A stretch of 64,000 bases of DNA from Apophysomyces variabilis (lineage: Eukaryota > Mucoromycota > Mucoromycetes > Mucorales > Mucoraceae), in assembly GCA_002749535.1 (NCBI GenBank), contig MZZL01000380.1:310001-374000 (forward strand). The letters are read 5' to 3'. The position numbers were made by a program, and so were the translations under genes. Below the pieces are notes generated by a model. It saw nothing but the letters and a program-made list of their open reading frames with translations. It did not search any database and was not told the origin of the DNA. Shown here piece by piece: positions 22,044 through 35,698 of this stretch (positions are counted from its first letter, which is position 1; each line of letters starts with the position of its first letter).

Positions 22044-23680
22044 TTAGATTTTGACAAAAACCTTGCCACGGCTAGAAATAAAACGTAATGTAAGGAGAAC
22101 AAGGGCTGAGGCGACTGTGGGTGCTCCAGTACATTGAATTGCTGCTGTCCAACCGAATCGTCGTTGGAGTTCCCCGACAATGGGTGTTCCAAGTAAAGTT
22201 CCGAATGTGGTTGACAAATAGCACATGCCCAAGCCGCGTTGAACATTCTCAATCCCAACAATATCGGCAACAACCACAGGGAATAGCCTAAGACCACATT
22301 TTACAACTTAGTCACCATCATATTAAGATAAAGACGGAAGCGAAATTGAAATGGTGACTTACGACACAAAACCTCCTCCGGTTAGACCATACAACACGGC
22401 GTAGGCAATGTAAAGTTGAGAACCAGTTGAAAATTGCCAGATGACCATGGTAAACAAGCCTAAAGAAAAGGAAAAAAAAAAGGGTAAGAAAAAAATCGTA
22501 AAAGAAGGAAAGTAAATAGAACAATTTCATCGGTCTGCTTACCAGCTAGGAAAGTGGCCAGGAACATGGTGTTTAGTCTTCCGATACTATCAGCCAAAAA
22601 TCCCAAGGTGATGCGACAGAGGGCATTCATTGCTGACATGATAGAGACGAGTGTCGCCGCAGAGGCAATACTCATGCCAATGTAGGGTGCATACGTGGGG
22701 GCCAAGAAGAAAGGACCGACATAACCGAAAGGAACAAGAAAACCAAAAAAAAGGAGAATACCAAAGCGTAAATTGATCAGCGATAAATCGATAATGGACG
22801 AAAAACCACGAGAAGCTGTCTTTGGAGGTCTCCAACGTGACATGGCCAAAGAAGTGGCAATGACGAGGACGCCAAAACCCATCCCCCCAATGACTCTTAA
22901 AGCATTGCGGTAGCCGATCGATGAGACTAAATGCTGGGTCATGGGCGAAATGGCCAGTCCGCCAATACCGGAGCCACTCACAGCAATGCCGGTAGCCAAT
23001 GCACGATTCTTGACAAACCATTGCGCAGGCAGAGCGACGGATGGTGCAAAGACAAATGTGCCACCAATGCCGAAGAGAATGCCTTGGGAGAGATAAATGT
23101 GCCATAGCTCGGTTGCGAAACTTGCAAGGATCAGACCCAGGGGAGCCAGAATGGTACCGATCATCATTGTTCCTCGGAAGCCGATGCGCTGGATCACGGG
23201 TGTCAGGAACACGCCGCACGACAAGAGACAGGCCGTAGCAGAGGTCCCTACAAATGCAATACGAAACGCATCTGTTTGTCCTTTGTAGACATCTTCAATA
23301 TACAAGCGCTGGAAATTTCCCCAAGAGAACACTGTGCCAAAGACGAAGAAATTCACCAAAAACGTCGAGACGACGACAACCCAGCCCGGGTTATGGATCC
23401 CTTCCGTAGGATATGGCCCATATTCCGCTTGCTTGGTCTCAACTTCACTGACCCCATCCTTTTCTGTTGGACTCTCAATATCCCCTTTACTATAACATGT
23501 AGTTCGGCTCTGTGTCTTCGTAAGCGTCTTTGTAATTTCATCGACGGATGTTAATGCTGGAAACGGTGAACTATCCAGTAAATGAGAGTAAGTTGAACCA
23601 GAATGCTCCTTGATGAACTCCACTTTCTCAATGGTTGGCGACGCAAGCGTTGTATGGGACAGATTTTTAGCGTTAACCAT
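22044..23680 (-). CDS. MFS transporter, monocarboxylate-transporter-like
   Basis: The exons are 22543-23680, 22363-22459 and 22044-22287, with introns of 83 and 75 nt. The total is 492 residues. A hydrophilic N-terminus of about 110 residues (Thr/Ser/Glu-rich) precedes GWVVVVSTFLVNFFVFG, the start of TM1 in the MCT/MCH branch of the major facilitator superfamily. Later come GILFGIGGTFVFAPSVAL, WFVKNRALATGIAVSGSGIGG and RRFGWTAAI. These belong to fungal plasma-membrane or vacuolar transporters of monocarboxylates, riboflavin or unknown solutes. An alternative ATG lies 30 bp upstream (23710). The substrate cannot be deduced. Confidence 0.88.
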
Positions 23681-23710
23681 GGAAACAAGGTAGCGAGGGG
23701 AAGGACTCAT

Positions 23711-24545
23711 GTAACAAACAAGCTGCTCATTTATATATATTCGGGTGAAAAAAACAACGATGAACACAGGAAACACAAGACGAGGCGGCACCAACCTATA
23801 TCCTTTTTTCTTTTCCTGATCCGTCCTTTCGGAGCTAAACAGATTGTGGCTGTATCGAAGTTTAATGGTGAGAGTCATGGTGATGAAGATCATGACATGG
23901 GTTTGGGTTAATCATTCATCCTTTCCAACATCTTTAGACGGTTTCTACAGATCCATCATTTCTGATTTTCCACACCTGATAGTATGACACTATGATATTA
24001 GAATATTAGGATATTGCGATATTCCCTAATATCATAAGGTCTTAGATCATTGTTCCCCGCGTTACACATTTCTCAATCGTTGCGATTACGGTAAAAGATT
24101 TCTTCCGGATTCACACCAGTTCTGCTATGACAACAGACACCCAGTAAGGATACAAAGCAATTTTTGTAGAGAAAAGGTGTATCTTCCTTGCACAAGAACA
24201 GAAAATTCAGGGAATGGTATTGCTTCAATGTTGCTTATGTTTAATAACAGAGTTGTGTATGTATAAGCTCATGCCATGAAATTTTCCTAGCCAAACTTAT
24301 GACGGTACTATGTTTTTCCGCTGAAAAGCTGTTTACCCCTTTTCTTTTCTTTGCTTTCTTTTTTATGCCATTTTTTTCATTCTTTTTTTTCTGTTGTTTC
24401 CCAAATAGAGGCATCTAACAATCCAATGAGCAAAAAGGTATCGCTTTGTCGAAGTAAAATTGGTTGAGAATATTGAGGGTCTATCCGGACCTGCTCGTCA
24501 TTCATCCGTTTCAATGAATGCGTTCGGTTTGTGGGACGAGGCGTA
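23711..24545. other. Intergenic with palindrome
   Basis: This contains the upstream region of the transporter, a 46-bp palindrome (23991-24036), T-rich runs around 24340-24390 and, at the right end, the 3' side of the acetyltransferase gene. Confidence 0.5.
23991..24036. repeat. Palindrome TATGATATTAG...CTAATATCATA
   Basis: 11-bp perfect arms plus an inner AATAT/ATATT pair, with the phrase GATATT repeated between. It lies about 280-350 bp upstream of the transporter start. It may form a hairpin or be a dyad protein site. Confidence 0.75.
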
Positions 24546-26315
<1,770 letters not shown>

Positions 26316-27328
26316 TGCAAGATAAGGGAAATGACGACGCCGAAAATAGGGGCCGGCGGTCGCTTCAGAAACCAGTAACTTCTTTTGCATACTGGCTTTG
26401 ACTTCGATTTTGGGATGACTTAAAAGGCCGATTATGGAGATCATCCAATCACATCAAGATCACTATATGGTCAGGTTGGCGAAAATAAGGGCAATATCAA
26501 ACCATGACTGTAAGTCCAACATAACCTTTCTTTGCGAATTAAGATGTAATTATAGGGTTTGTTGCTTATATTATTTGCGTCACATCAATATTAACATTAT
26601 GGAGTAGGACAAGTTTACCTTGGATGGGTATGCGGGTTGTGTCAGTTGAAAAGTGAACTCGGCGTCTGTTAATTAATAGTAGATACTTACTTGGGAAGCT
26701 CTTCCTTTTGGCTTCAGTTGAAAGGCATTTCTTCCTTTCACAACCGTATCCAGTTATGATAGAGACCGTGTTCCGCACTTTTGTTTCACAAATGTCATTG
26801 TGCTGGTATGATCATATGGAGTCGGTTTTCCATCCACCGCATTGCGCTATTGTTCGTATTACAATTGATGGATAAACACATATGAATCGGATATATTTTG
26901 CACAGATGATATGGATTGTACTGTCCTAAAACCCCATTTCTAATCATTTGCAGGCATCAGCTTTACAGACTTTCTTAAACCTCTCTTTTCTTTGGTCTCG
27001 CTGCCCAAACAAGATGAGGGATAAAACTACTGCAGCATTATCTTATTTTGATTGATGTGTCCTCAGGTGTTCTACGGGGGAATTAAGAACAGACATAATT
27101 AGATCCTAAGCATGAAATCTCGATCAATCCTTGTCAATCAACCTTGAAATCCTGCCATTTTAACATCCCCAACGACTTTATCATAACTGCTTTCAACCGT
27201 TAAGCTCCAGAAGTTTCGTAACCATACATTAGTATGAGCATATCTTTATTAAGTTAATCAACTGATTAACAATTGCTGCAAATAGCTCCGAACACAAACT
27301 GGAAGAAAAAGCGCACCAAACTTGGCGT
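26316..27328. other. Intergenic, nothing recognised
   Basis: No gene supported. The left part is the upstream region of the acetyltransferase gene and the right part lies beyond the RPS14 stop. Confidence 0.5.
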
Positions 27329-28147
27329 TTAGAGACGACGACCGCGACGACCACCCTTTCTGCGGGTGCTGTCGGTGGGGATGGGAGTAACATCCTCTGC
27401 AGAACGCATCGTAATGAGTTATTTAGTTCTGCAGCTCTAGCTTTTTTTTTATTTAACTTACCGATGCGACCAATTCTCATGCCAGAACGGGCCAAGGCAC
27501 GGAGGGCGCTCTGACCACCGGGACCGGGGGTCTTGGTACCAGTGCCGCCAGTGGCACGGATCTTGACGTGCAAAGCGTTGATACCAACTTCCTTGCACTT
27601 AGCAGCAACATCCTGAGCAGCCAACATGGCAGCGTAGGGAGAGGACTCATCTCTGTCAGCCTTGACCTTCATACCGCCTATTTAAAATACAAAGAAAGGA
27701 ACATAGGAGGGGGATGTGGAGGTAAGAAAAACTATTCTCAATAATAACCAGAAAGTTGGAGTGCGTCTTTCACCACTCAGTCCAACTGACTGGTTAAATC
27801 CACACGCCGCTCAGCGCCTTCCATTTTCATTTCTTGCCAAACATCGTTTGGGAAAATGGAAGGGGATGTCCTTTTGCCACAAACACATGGGAAAAAAGCA
27901 ATTACATACCAGTAACACGCGAGATGGTTTCGCGACCGGAAAGATCGGTAACATGAACGAAGGTGTCGTTGAAGGAAGCGAAAATGTGGGCAACACCGAA
28001 GACGAGTTCACCCTCACGGACTTGAGGACCAAGGGTAACGTTCTCAACAGGAGTAGTCTTCTTAGCAGCAGCACGCTTGGACTATTTGTAAAATGGATGG
28101 ATGATCAGTACTCTCTCTTCGTTTCACCCGATTCGATGACTTACCAT
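27329..28147 (-). CDS. RPS14: 40S ribosomal protein S14 (uS11)
   Basis: Four coding exons: 28145-28147 (only the ATG), 27910-28081, 27462-27677 and 27329-27396, giving 152 residues. Conserved text includes [74 protein letters not shown], and the basic C-terminus [11 protein letters not shown]. The length is that of the eukaryotic family. It is a structural part of the small-subunit platform at the mRNA exit. The introns are 63, 232 and 65 nt. The larger intron 2 could host regulatory or RNA sequence, but I see none. Confidence 0.97.
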
Positions 28148-28874
28148 GATGGATGAAAGGGAGGAAGGGACAAGCACCCAGTCGAACTGCTCACTTTCAA
28201 TGAGCGGTGTCCCAAGCCTGAGACTAAGTCCGACCCGGATTCTCTAAGCTGCACCTGTCCTCGGTTTCGCGACCAACATGCCATCTACTATGATGTGGTA
28301 CATGTGGCAGAGATAATGGCTATCAGTTTATATAAAACTCAAGGTGTTCCTAATTCAGTTAATTCATGACAAGATTTAGTTAGCTTAAGGCCAACCATAT
28401 TGCTCGTTTTCTTTCCACAACCGTGGCTCAACGGGCCATCGCTTTTAACGCTATTCAAACTTCTTTGAATGTCATTCCTACGGCGTTTTGAGGCTTTGGA
28501 GATGAACACCGCTGTGGCCATAAAAAAATAACCAAACCTAAACATTGTATCATAGTGAAGTATATCGTTCCAAGGTTCAATATATATATGAATTTTTGAA
28601 CGTTGCACAAGCTAAATGTCACCTTCCGAAGTTTGAGAAAGTCTGCCTGATATATATAATGAAGCGTGCAAACATGCTGGAAGACAAAATAGAACCTTTG
28701 AAAGGGACAACATCCTACTAAAATACAGTATACGAAGTCTCCAACATCCATTGTAGGAAGTAATGCTTTTCGAAGGCTAAGGAATCCTGCATACGCCTGA
28801 GAACGATGTCAAAGTTTGAAAAGGATCATATGTAAGACTTAAAAGGCCAACCCTAATTTTTGCTTTCATAATGA
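28148..28874. other. Intergenic, nothing recognised
   Basis: Upstream region of RPS14 on the left. Short minus-strand frames (28339-28751) have no motif. Confidence 0.5.
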
Positions 28875-30500
28875 TTAGAAGAATTCGTTGGGCAAAGGAG
28901 GAACCGCAGAGCGTTTAGAATGCTTTGGTCCTAACCAAGTCTCCTTTAGGAACGGAGCATCTGGAGAAGGGGACTGACTGCCAAACTTGCTGCTGTCATG
29001 GTTTAACCCACTTTGGATCATCAAGGCATTTTTCTCGGCTTGCTCCTACCACAGATTGTACTTTATTATAATAGTAAGCACGGCGCATATATATACCTTC
29101 ATGTAAACAAGGTACGGTAATGTTGTCTTGAAGAAGATCGTCAGCTTGTCCTCCGAAGTAGGATATCGCATTGTCGGACCTAACTTCTGCGCAATGTATC
29201 CTTCTCCATTTTTTCTCAGTTTGAGACCCATGAGTGCGGCTTTCATGCCTAATGATTACGTGCAGATTAGTTGCAGACTACCATTTTGTCACAATAAGCA
29301 TACCACAAACTTGCAAATTTACAACGCAAATCCTTTTAGCTTTTTCTTCGCTAAGGCGCGCTATTCGTACAATTTGGTCGAGAATGCATTTCCCTTCGAC
29401 CATAAGCTTCGCAGCATCGCTTACGTTTTTCTTTACCACGTTTCCATTTTTTGCAAACTCCATGTTTGCAACATCATACCACTTATTTGATCTCTGTATG
29501 ACAAGCCGCAAGTCCACCTTAAACGCTCCTCGTAAATCAGCATGTTCCCTGACTTTTTTGACTTCCCTACTCTCACTGTTTTCAGACTCCCCCCTAATGT
29601 ACAATTAGTAATAGGTTGAACGGGCTGTGAATAACGTACAGTCGTGTTTCTATTGGGGAATTTTCAAAGAGAATTTCAAATATGGGAAGGTAAAATTTCA
29701 TCATTATATCTTTCTCTGTCATATTCTTCCAATTATTGAAATCAGCCTGACGATACGCGAACGCTTCCATCCTATTGTCAATATCAGAAAGAAGAACAAA
29801 CTATTCGAAACTTGTAATTCATACATGCGACTATAAATACGGTACATCCGACGTTGGCTTTTCGAGATCGAGACAAATTTTAGACTATCAAGGTACCGCT
29901 CTTCGATGGTCAACCGCAGCTACATACAACGTTACTTTCATCATGCACTAACCATTCCTCTAATAATAACCTGCAAGTGATCCTCAATAATTTCGGCAAT
30001 ATCATTATTGTTTGCAATACGCACGTTTGAAAATTCATTCTTCTGCTCAAATTCTTCAAATTCGCGGTCGCTACAGTCGAGAAATTTCTTCGTATCGTCA
30101 GATAAACAAATGATTGAATTATATGCCAAACTGACAAAGGCAGAAAGATTTGCCATAGAAGAATATATCAAACAGCCGTTAAATTCCGTAAGTGCAACCC
30201 ATACAAATCCTTACAAACATATAGATTGGTTCAAAGCACCAAGAGTGGCATATTGCTGGTATAGTCTTGTTGCCTTCTCCCGTAGCTGTTGCGTAATGCT
30301 CGCTACTTTCTATAAGCTTATTATAGGCATTTACTTAGTGTCCGATCTACATTGACGTGCCTTTGAGATTTTCACTGGCTTTTCTGCGCAGCTTTCTCTC
30401 AATTCCTCAATACATCGTTTCCGTTCCTCAGAAGTGTACTTCAGAATTTCCAGCTCCTCGTCACGGCGCGCTGCAAGGTAATCTTTTATATCTTGAGACC
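28875..30500 (-). CDS. Unnamed multi-exon protein with coiled coil; 5' end approximate
   Basis: Four 3' exons are well defined: 29640-29771, 29304-29593, 29097-29248 and 28875-29045. Donors and acceptors keep one frame to the stop. The visible C-terminal part contains MTEKDIMMKFYLPIFEILFE, then VKKVREHADLRGAFKVDLR, YDVANMEFAKN, AKLMVEGKCILDQIV, and a Ser/Pro-rich tail ending LPNEFF. Further upstream (about 29941-30500) are frames with coiled-coil character (RRDEELEILKYTSEERKRCIEELRE), whose splicing I could not settle. It has no domain I can name. From memory it resembles a repetitive, uncharacterised Mucorales family, which is not verified here. Confidence 0.5.
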
Positions 30501-30779
30501 TATTCATCCATGTTCAGAATCACCATGGAATCATGTATATTCTTTTACATAGCCATGGAAACTGTCAAGAAAGAAGAAATTAAAGCCCGACAGCCAAATC
30601 ATTTTGGCGTTTTACGTTCAGAGTTCGCGTTATGCTGCGGCAAAGAAAACAAATTGTAGCCAATATGTTTGGAGGACAACAAGTAGAGATGTAACATTAG
30701 CAAGGTCAATCATAGCTTCAAAAGCTTGTATCGGATTGGTGAAAGTACGAACCGGGCGAACGAATAGTGAAATAAAACT

Positions 30780-31149
30780 ACATTAAGGGTAACAATCATT
30801 ATACCATAATTTTTACTACTCCAGTTGTATCAAAAAAAAGGGGGGGCGGTTTATTCAAATGTAGTAATCTCCATATCGGCACAAAAATGTAGAATCAGAC
30901 ATAATCTATTCAAGGCAAACCAGGGATGGTACCAATCGATGTCTTTGGCTCCTAAACCGCTGCAGAAGAGACCCTGCATCATGTGATATGCCCTTCTTCT
31001 AAAACAATGTCTCATAGCCATCTTCGTCAATAAACAGTATGAAGTGGTAATGGGGCTGGTGCACGGTACATATGCCCATCTCTAATTAACATCAGTATAA
31101 CTTAAGCAATCCGCAACATACTTCGAAAAGGCCATTCTTTTTTTAACCA
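30780..31149. other. Intergenic with homopolymers
   Basis: A run of A then G (about 30831-30847) and no gene. The right end enters the tandem array. Confidence 0.5.
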
Positions 31150-32063
31150 TCCCAAGAAAGCAGCACAGAAGCTCAGGCCTACACCAATAATTGCAAGCTA
31201 TGCCCTTTATCACCCAACGCTGCTCTTCATCGACTACACGAGTAATTGGAGACAGTTTGGGTGTGGGATTATCTTGAACCAAGTCCGGAACTAACGATAG
31301 TAATTCTACATCCCAGAAAGCAACACAGAAGCTCAGGTCTACACCAATAATTGCAAGCTGTACGCTTTATCACCCGACGCTGTTCCTCATCGACTACACG
31401 ACTGATTGGAAACAACTTGGGCGTGGGATGTCCGTGGAACTGACCCTTCATGGCAGAAGAAACGTACATCAATGTTTCTGAATGAGTGTAATTGTGAAAA
31501 CTCCCATTATTGCACTTACTCTTAGGAGGTGAAGCCGAATCGTTGAATCCCACAAAGCAGCACAGAAGCTCAGGCCTACACCAATAATTGCAAGCTATGC
31601 GCTTTATCACCCAACGCTGCTCTTCATCGACTACACGACTGATTGGAAACAACTTGGGCGTGGGATGTCCGTGGAACTGACCCTTCATGGCAGAAGAAAC
31701 GTACATCAATGTTTCTGAATGAGTGTAATTGTGAAAACTCTTATTATTGCACTTACTCTTAGGAGGTGAAGCCGAATCGTTGAATCCCACAAAGCAGCAC
31801 AGAAGCTCAGGCCTACACCAATAATTGCAAGCTATGCCCTTTATCACCCAACGCTGCTCTTCATCGACTACACGAGTAATTGGAGACAGTTTGGGTGTGG
31901 GATTATCTTGAACCAAGTCCGGAACTAACGATAGTAATTCTACATCCCAGAAAGCAACACAGAAGCTCAGGTCTACACCAATAATTGCAAGCTGTACGCT
32001 TTATCACCCGACGCTGTTCCTCATCGACTACACGACTGATTGGAAACAATTTGGGCGTGGGAT
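31150..32063 (-). repeat. Higher-order tandem array of five 120-bp units
   Basis: Units start at 31150, 31310, 31547, 31784 and 31944, so the spacing is 160, 237, 237 and 160 bp. The pair 31784-32063 is a near copy of 31150-31429, offset by 634 bp. Two types of linker separate the units. On the minus strand the frame stays open through three units (31269-31916, 215 codons). Each unit reads PKL(S/F)PI(T/S)RVVDEEQR(W/R)VIK, then a Cys/Trp block ACNYWCRPELLCCF. The preserved frame suggests exon-like coding repeats, but no start, promoter or flanking exons are evident. No known domain is recognised. Confidence 0.75.
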
Positions 32064-34282
32064 AGTCAACAAAGCCTTTCTTTCAGTTGCGTGCGCAGAT
32101 ATAGTTGTTTGTAGAAGGGAATTTTATTACGACCAATCACAAGTCAAGCAGCAGACACGCCTGGAAAACAATCTGTTCACATACTGTAAGTTGGATTGCT
32201 GGTGCGAATAGACTGTCCCAACTTATAGCAACATCAGCAATAAAACTACAATTGTTCCATATATTTTAAACGATCCGGAGCAGGATGGAGTTCATACACC
32301 TCGGAAACAGACTGAAGTGTGCGGGCGGAAAACGTTTGGGCCATCCTCAACCCATTCGTGTGGAGCGCAATTTAGCGCGCCTATTAAGCTTTATGTTTCG
32401 ACCTTGTTTATTGTCAAACCCGCCCACATAGCCTTGCCTGCTACCAAATTGCTTAGCGTCAATGCAGGTTAGAATACGATCAAACTCGCTTGTTCCTTTT
32501 ACCTTTTGTTATTTGTTTTATTCTTTCTTCTATTGCTTTTCTTTGTCTTTGCTTATTCAGGCTTCCTTTTAGTATATGTATCCATATCTTGCTGCTGCAC
32601 ACTCAGTGCATTCCTTCTTTGAACTTATAGAGAGAATAGAGTGTTTCTCCTACCAGGCTATACAACAAGAAAAAGCATGACAGAGAGAACATTAGTTGTT
32701 CTCACCACTGTATTTACACACCGCATTAAAGATTTCGCCAATAATATTAGCTCTCCATTTTTCCTATAGCGTCCATTATCGCTATAAGACCCTTTGTCAG
32801 GCAACCAGGAAACCTTCATCTGTGTACATTCTTTCGCATTTTGGTGTGCCAGGTGAATGGTGTAGTTCACTTCATCTTTCTGATGGGCGACACGACCTAA
32901 AGTTAGTATACGTTAGGTCCTGGTGTATGAAGTGGGCCTGCGCACTTTATCAAGCTTTTAATACATACCTGGGCTATATAGTTCATTCAGAATTTAGTAC
33001 AGAAGAACACTATCAACACAAAAGAAGAATTATAAAGCGGATTTTTTTGGTGTATTTTATGCTAAAGTTACCTAAATAAAGTTTGTTGACCGGTAAATTA
33101 GCCGTGTTGCTGCACATGTACGACCAAGTTTGACATCGCTCTATCTTGTTCGGCATTGAGCTCATGCCCCGTACAGATGCGACATAATGCTTGGTTTAGG
33201 ACCATTTGCCAAGGAACGTTACTACGGTAATGCACCGTCAAGACAGTTTCGTTACGTATGTCCTTGGATAACTAGTTGGGAAAATAGATAGCACAGTTTC
33301 TTGTACTACAATGCCTAGACATTATATAGAACCTAGACTAAGTAGGCCAGATATCGCTCGTTTGACTGTAATATTTGTTGACTTGCAGGTGCTGCCGAAA
33401 AGGTAAAGCGCCAGGAACCTGCATCAGCCAATGCCAGCCATAGTGGTTGCCTTTCCTACCGCACGCAACAGAATGTCTGGAGGAAGCTGCTATATTCGTA
33501 TAAGTTCTAACTTCTATCTTTACTTGTAACTGGGCAGAAGCATATATAGCTGCTCAACTTTAATCATCAGAGGAAAACTGGAACATTGTTGGCTTGACCC
33601 TGTTACACGTCTTCCATTCTATCCGGCATCTGGCACAGCTACAAGCGAGATAATAGCAGTTAATTGATAGTAAAGATTCAATGGCTCGCAGTGAACAGTG
33701 TTAGTCCGAGGCTCATTGAATCGATTTGCCAATGATCATTATGATTCTGTGAGACCCACATGTGACCCGCGGGCAAATTGGATTACAAATACATATCCTT
33801 TGCAAAAGGTAGGACGCTTCTTTGGAGGGCTTAAAGAAAACTATATCTTTCCAGTGTTCATTATGCTTTGTCATTTCTTCCTTTTTTTTTTTTTTTTTTT
33901 TGGTACAGTCGACAATTCAAATAAAGAAAGAAGTAAAACAGATTTTAATGGTGGTATCACAAAAAATAGTACAGTTTCAAAGAAGCAAAGCAGTTAAAGT
34001 GTCAATGGACGACACGCAAGCCAAGGATAACGGAATAGATGCTCAAAACAAAACAAAGCGACACCGCCAAACACTTTCCTTCATTCCAAAAAGGTGGCTT
34101 TCATGACGCTCATCTTTAATTCAGGCGTTTTGATGTATTGTCAAAGCACATAGGGCACAGCGCTAGCTAGTGACTATACATGTATAGGTCAGGGAGAAGA
34201 GTGAGGTGTTTAATAGGAAGGGCGCTCTACATTCCTGCGAGCCTCATAGAATTCGGGCCGTGACGTAAGGAACTAAGGAACG
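32064..34282. other. Mostly noncoding; possible unrecognised exons
   Basis: A minus-strand open stretch at 32658-32900 reads like an exon (VAHQKDEVNYTIHLAHQNAKE...) but joins to nothing clear. A T18 run lies at about 33883-33901. A plus-strand frame at 33822-34106 is Lys-rich without motif. No function is assignable. Confidence 0.4.
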
Positions 34283-34699
34283 TTATGTATGAGAGTTTGA
34301 CCATTCTTGTTTCTGCTCACTCGCAATGTCCATTCTTTTTTCTTTCTCTTACCTTGATGTTTTGATGTTGCTGCACATGAATCCATGGATAGGGGTTGTT
34401 CTTTCGGTCAATCTGAATTTCAGGATGGGTTCGCAATAGATACACTTTCAGGAGGGACAGAGGAATGGTTAAGGTTGTTTGACATAAAATAGCTCTCAAT
34501 GATCACTTACTGGGATAACTAGTAGGATGGCGAAAAAAAAATGAGATACGTCATCCAAGTGGTATAAGCAAAGGAAATGAAAAATAAAAAGGGGGGAGGG
34601 CGTTATTCCTTACCTGATTGCTGCAGCACACCCACCACCTGCAAACAAGAAAAGAGGAGCCAAGGCAGGATTTGCTCTAAGGAATGTACCCAATGCCAT
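34283..34699 (-). CDS. NDUFA4/MLRQ-like (B12D family) respiratory-chain subunit
   Basis: The exons are 34614-34699, 34511-34518 (8 nt), 34353-34444 and 34283-34312, giving 71 residues. An N-terminal NPALAPLFLFAGGGCAAA membrane span is followed by YLLRTHPEIQIDRKNNPYPW, the hallmark block of the NDUFA4/MLRQ family (small inner-membrane proteins of complex IV or I preparations). With the 8-nt microexon, the spacing between the span and the DRKNNP block equals that of the human protein. Skipping it breaks the frame. The last 10-codon exon (after a 40-nt intron) is the least certain part. The start is 113 bp from the divergent gene at 34813. Confidence 0.8.
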
Positions 34700-34812
34700 T
34701 ATTTGTTTGTGTCTGAATAAAGTGAAAGGTAAGCGAAAGAAAGGTGAACGCAGAAGAAGGCGAAGATACGGGTTTTAATAGTTGCTGGTCATGAGAGCAA
34801 ATAAACCCCTTG

Positions 34813-35210
34813 ATGTCTGATTCGCCTTCTCACGCAGACAGACTGATACACACAAATACCACTCTCACACGCATATATACTATGTCGCACGCATTAAACA
34901 CAACCCAAACGGGAAAGGCACACGACGAAGATTTTTCCCACCGCACTGATCTTCCTCATGCAATTAGCGTGACACAGCTAGACAACAAATATGACCAGCT
35001 GCAGGAGAAGATCCAAGAATTAACCCATACCCTTGATTTCTGGCTGGACGAATGCCTCGCTTTACAGTGTAAGGAAATAGCTGCTAGTGTATGATGTCAT
35101 GAGTGAATGTTTTTTTTTGGTGCTGCAAAGTGATAGCGTACCACAATGTACTGGACAGTCAATTGGAGAGACTATCGCATTGGCAACATACCATATGTCA
35201 AAGTAAGTAA
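34813..35210 (+). CDS. Small coiled-coil protein, unrecognised
   Basis: The exons are 34813-35068 and 35131-35210, separated by an intron with GTAAGG donor and GCAAAG acceptor. The product is 111 residues, or 88 if the ATG at 34882 is used. The first part is Thr/His-rich and polar. From about residue 60 a helical, Leu-spaced segment (LDNKYDQLQEKIQELTHTLDF) continues across the splice into VLDSQLERLSHWQHTI, which is typical of a coiled-coil subunit. Splicing doubles the length of the helix, which supports the model. An alternative donor at 35203 joins to 35258 and would give a Lys-rich tail. It might be a subunit of a small complex (BLOC or kinetochore type), but I cannot tell. Confidence 0.5.
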
Positions 35211-35431
35211 GAGAATCCTTTTTTTCTTTTATTCTCATTGATATATTCTATTTACAGTATCCAATATGGAGAAAGGAAGGAAAAGGGAAAAAAAGGATAA
35301 TTCTAGTTAGATGTCAACCAGGAACCATGATGCATTGTATCCCACACTCGTTTCCTTTAAAGCCAAAAAAAAAAAAAGAAAGAAAGAGAAAAGAAGCAAG
35401 GGCATTTTCTTTCTCTTTCTCTGTCTGTCTC

Positions 35432-35698
35432 TTATTCGGATGGTTGTTGTGCTGGTGTTGACTCTGTTGCATTAGGGTTAGATGCAACGTTTGTTTGATT
35501 TTGATTGGCAATTATAGTTTGATAGGATTTTCCACCGGTTTGCATCATTTGAGGATCTCTCGACCCTGGTGAGGCACTTTGTAGGTCGGGACCCATTGCA
35601 TTGGAAAAAGAAGAACGTTGATGCGGTGATAGATGATGTCCAAATCGAGACATTACATTATCAAGATACTGTAAAGACGAAGAAGAGGATGAGGACAT
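35432..35698 (-). CDS. Small Ser/Gln/Asn-rich protein, unrecognised
   Basis: An 88-residue open frame with an ATG preceded by A-rich sequence. It begins MSSSSSSSLQYLDNVMSRFG, and the remainder is low-complexity with Ser, Pro, Gln, Asn and Thr. The first part could form a short amphipathic helix, and the rest looks disordered. No family is recognised. The single exon and low complexity leave some doubt that it is real. Confidence 0.4.
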   Translation of the reverse strand: MSSSSSSSLQYLDNVMSRFGHHLSPHQRSSFSNAMGPDLQSASPGSRDPQMMQTGGKSYQTIIANQNQTNVASNPNATESTPAQQPSE

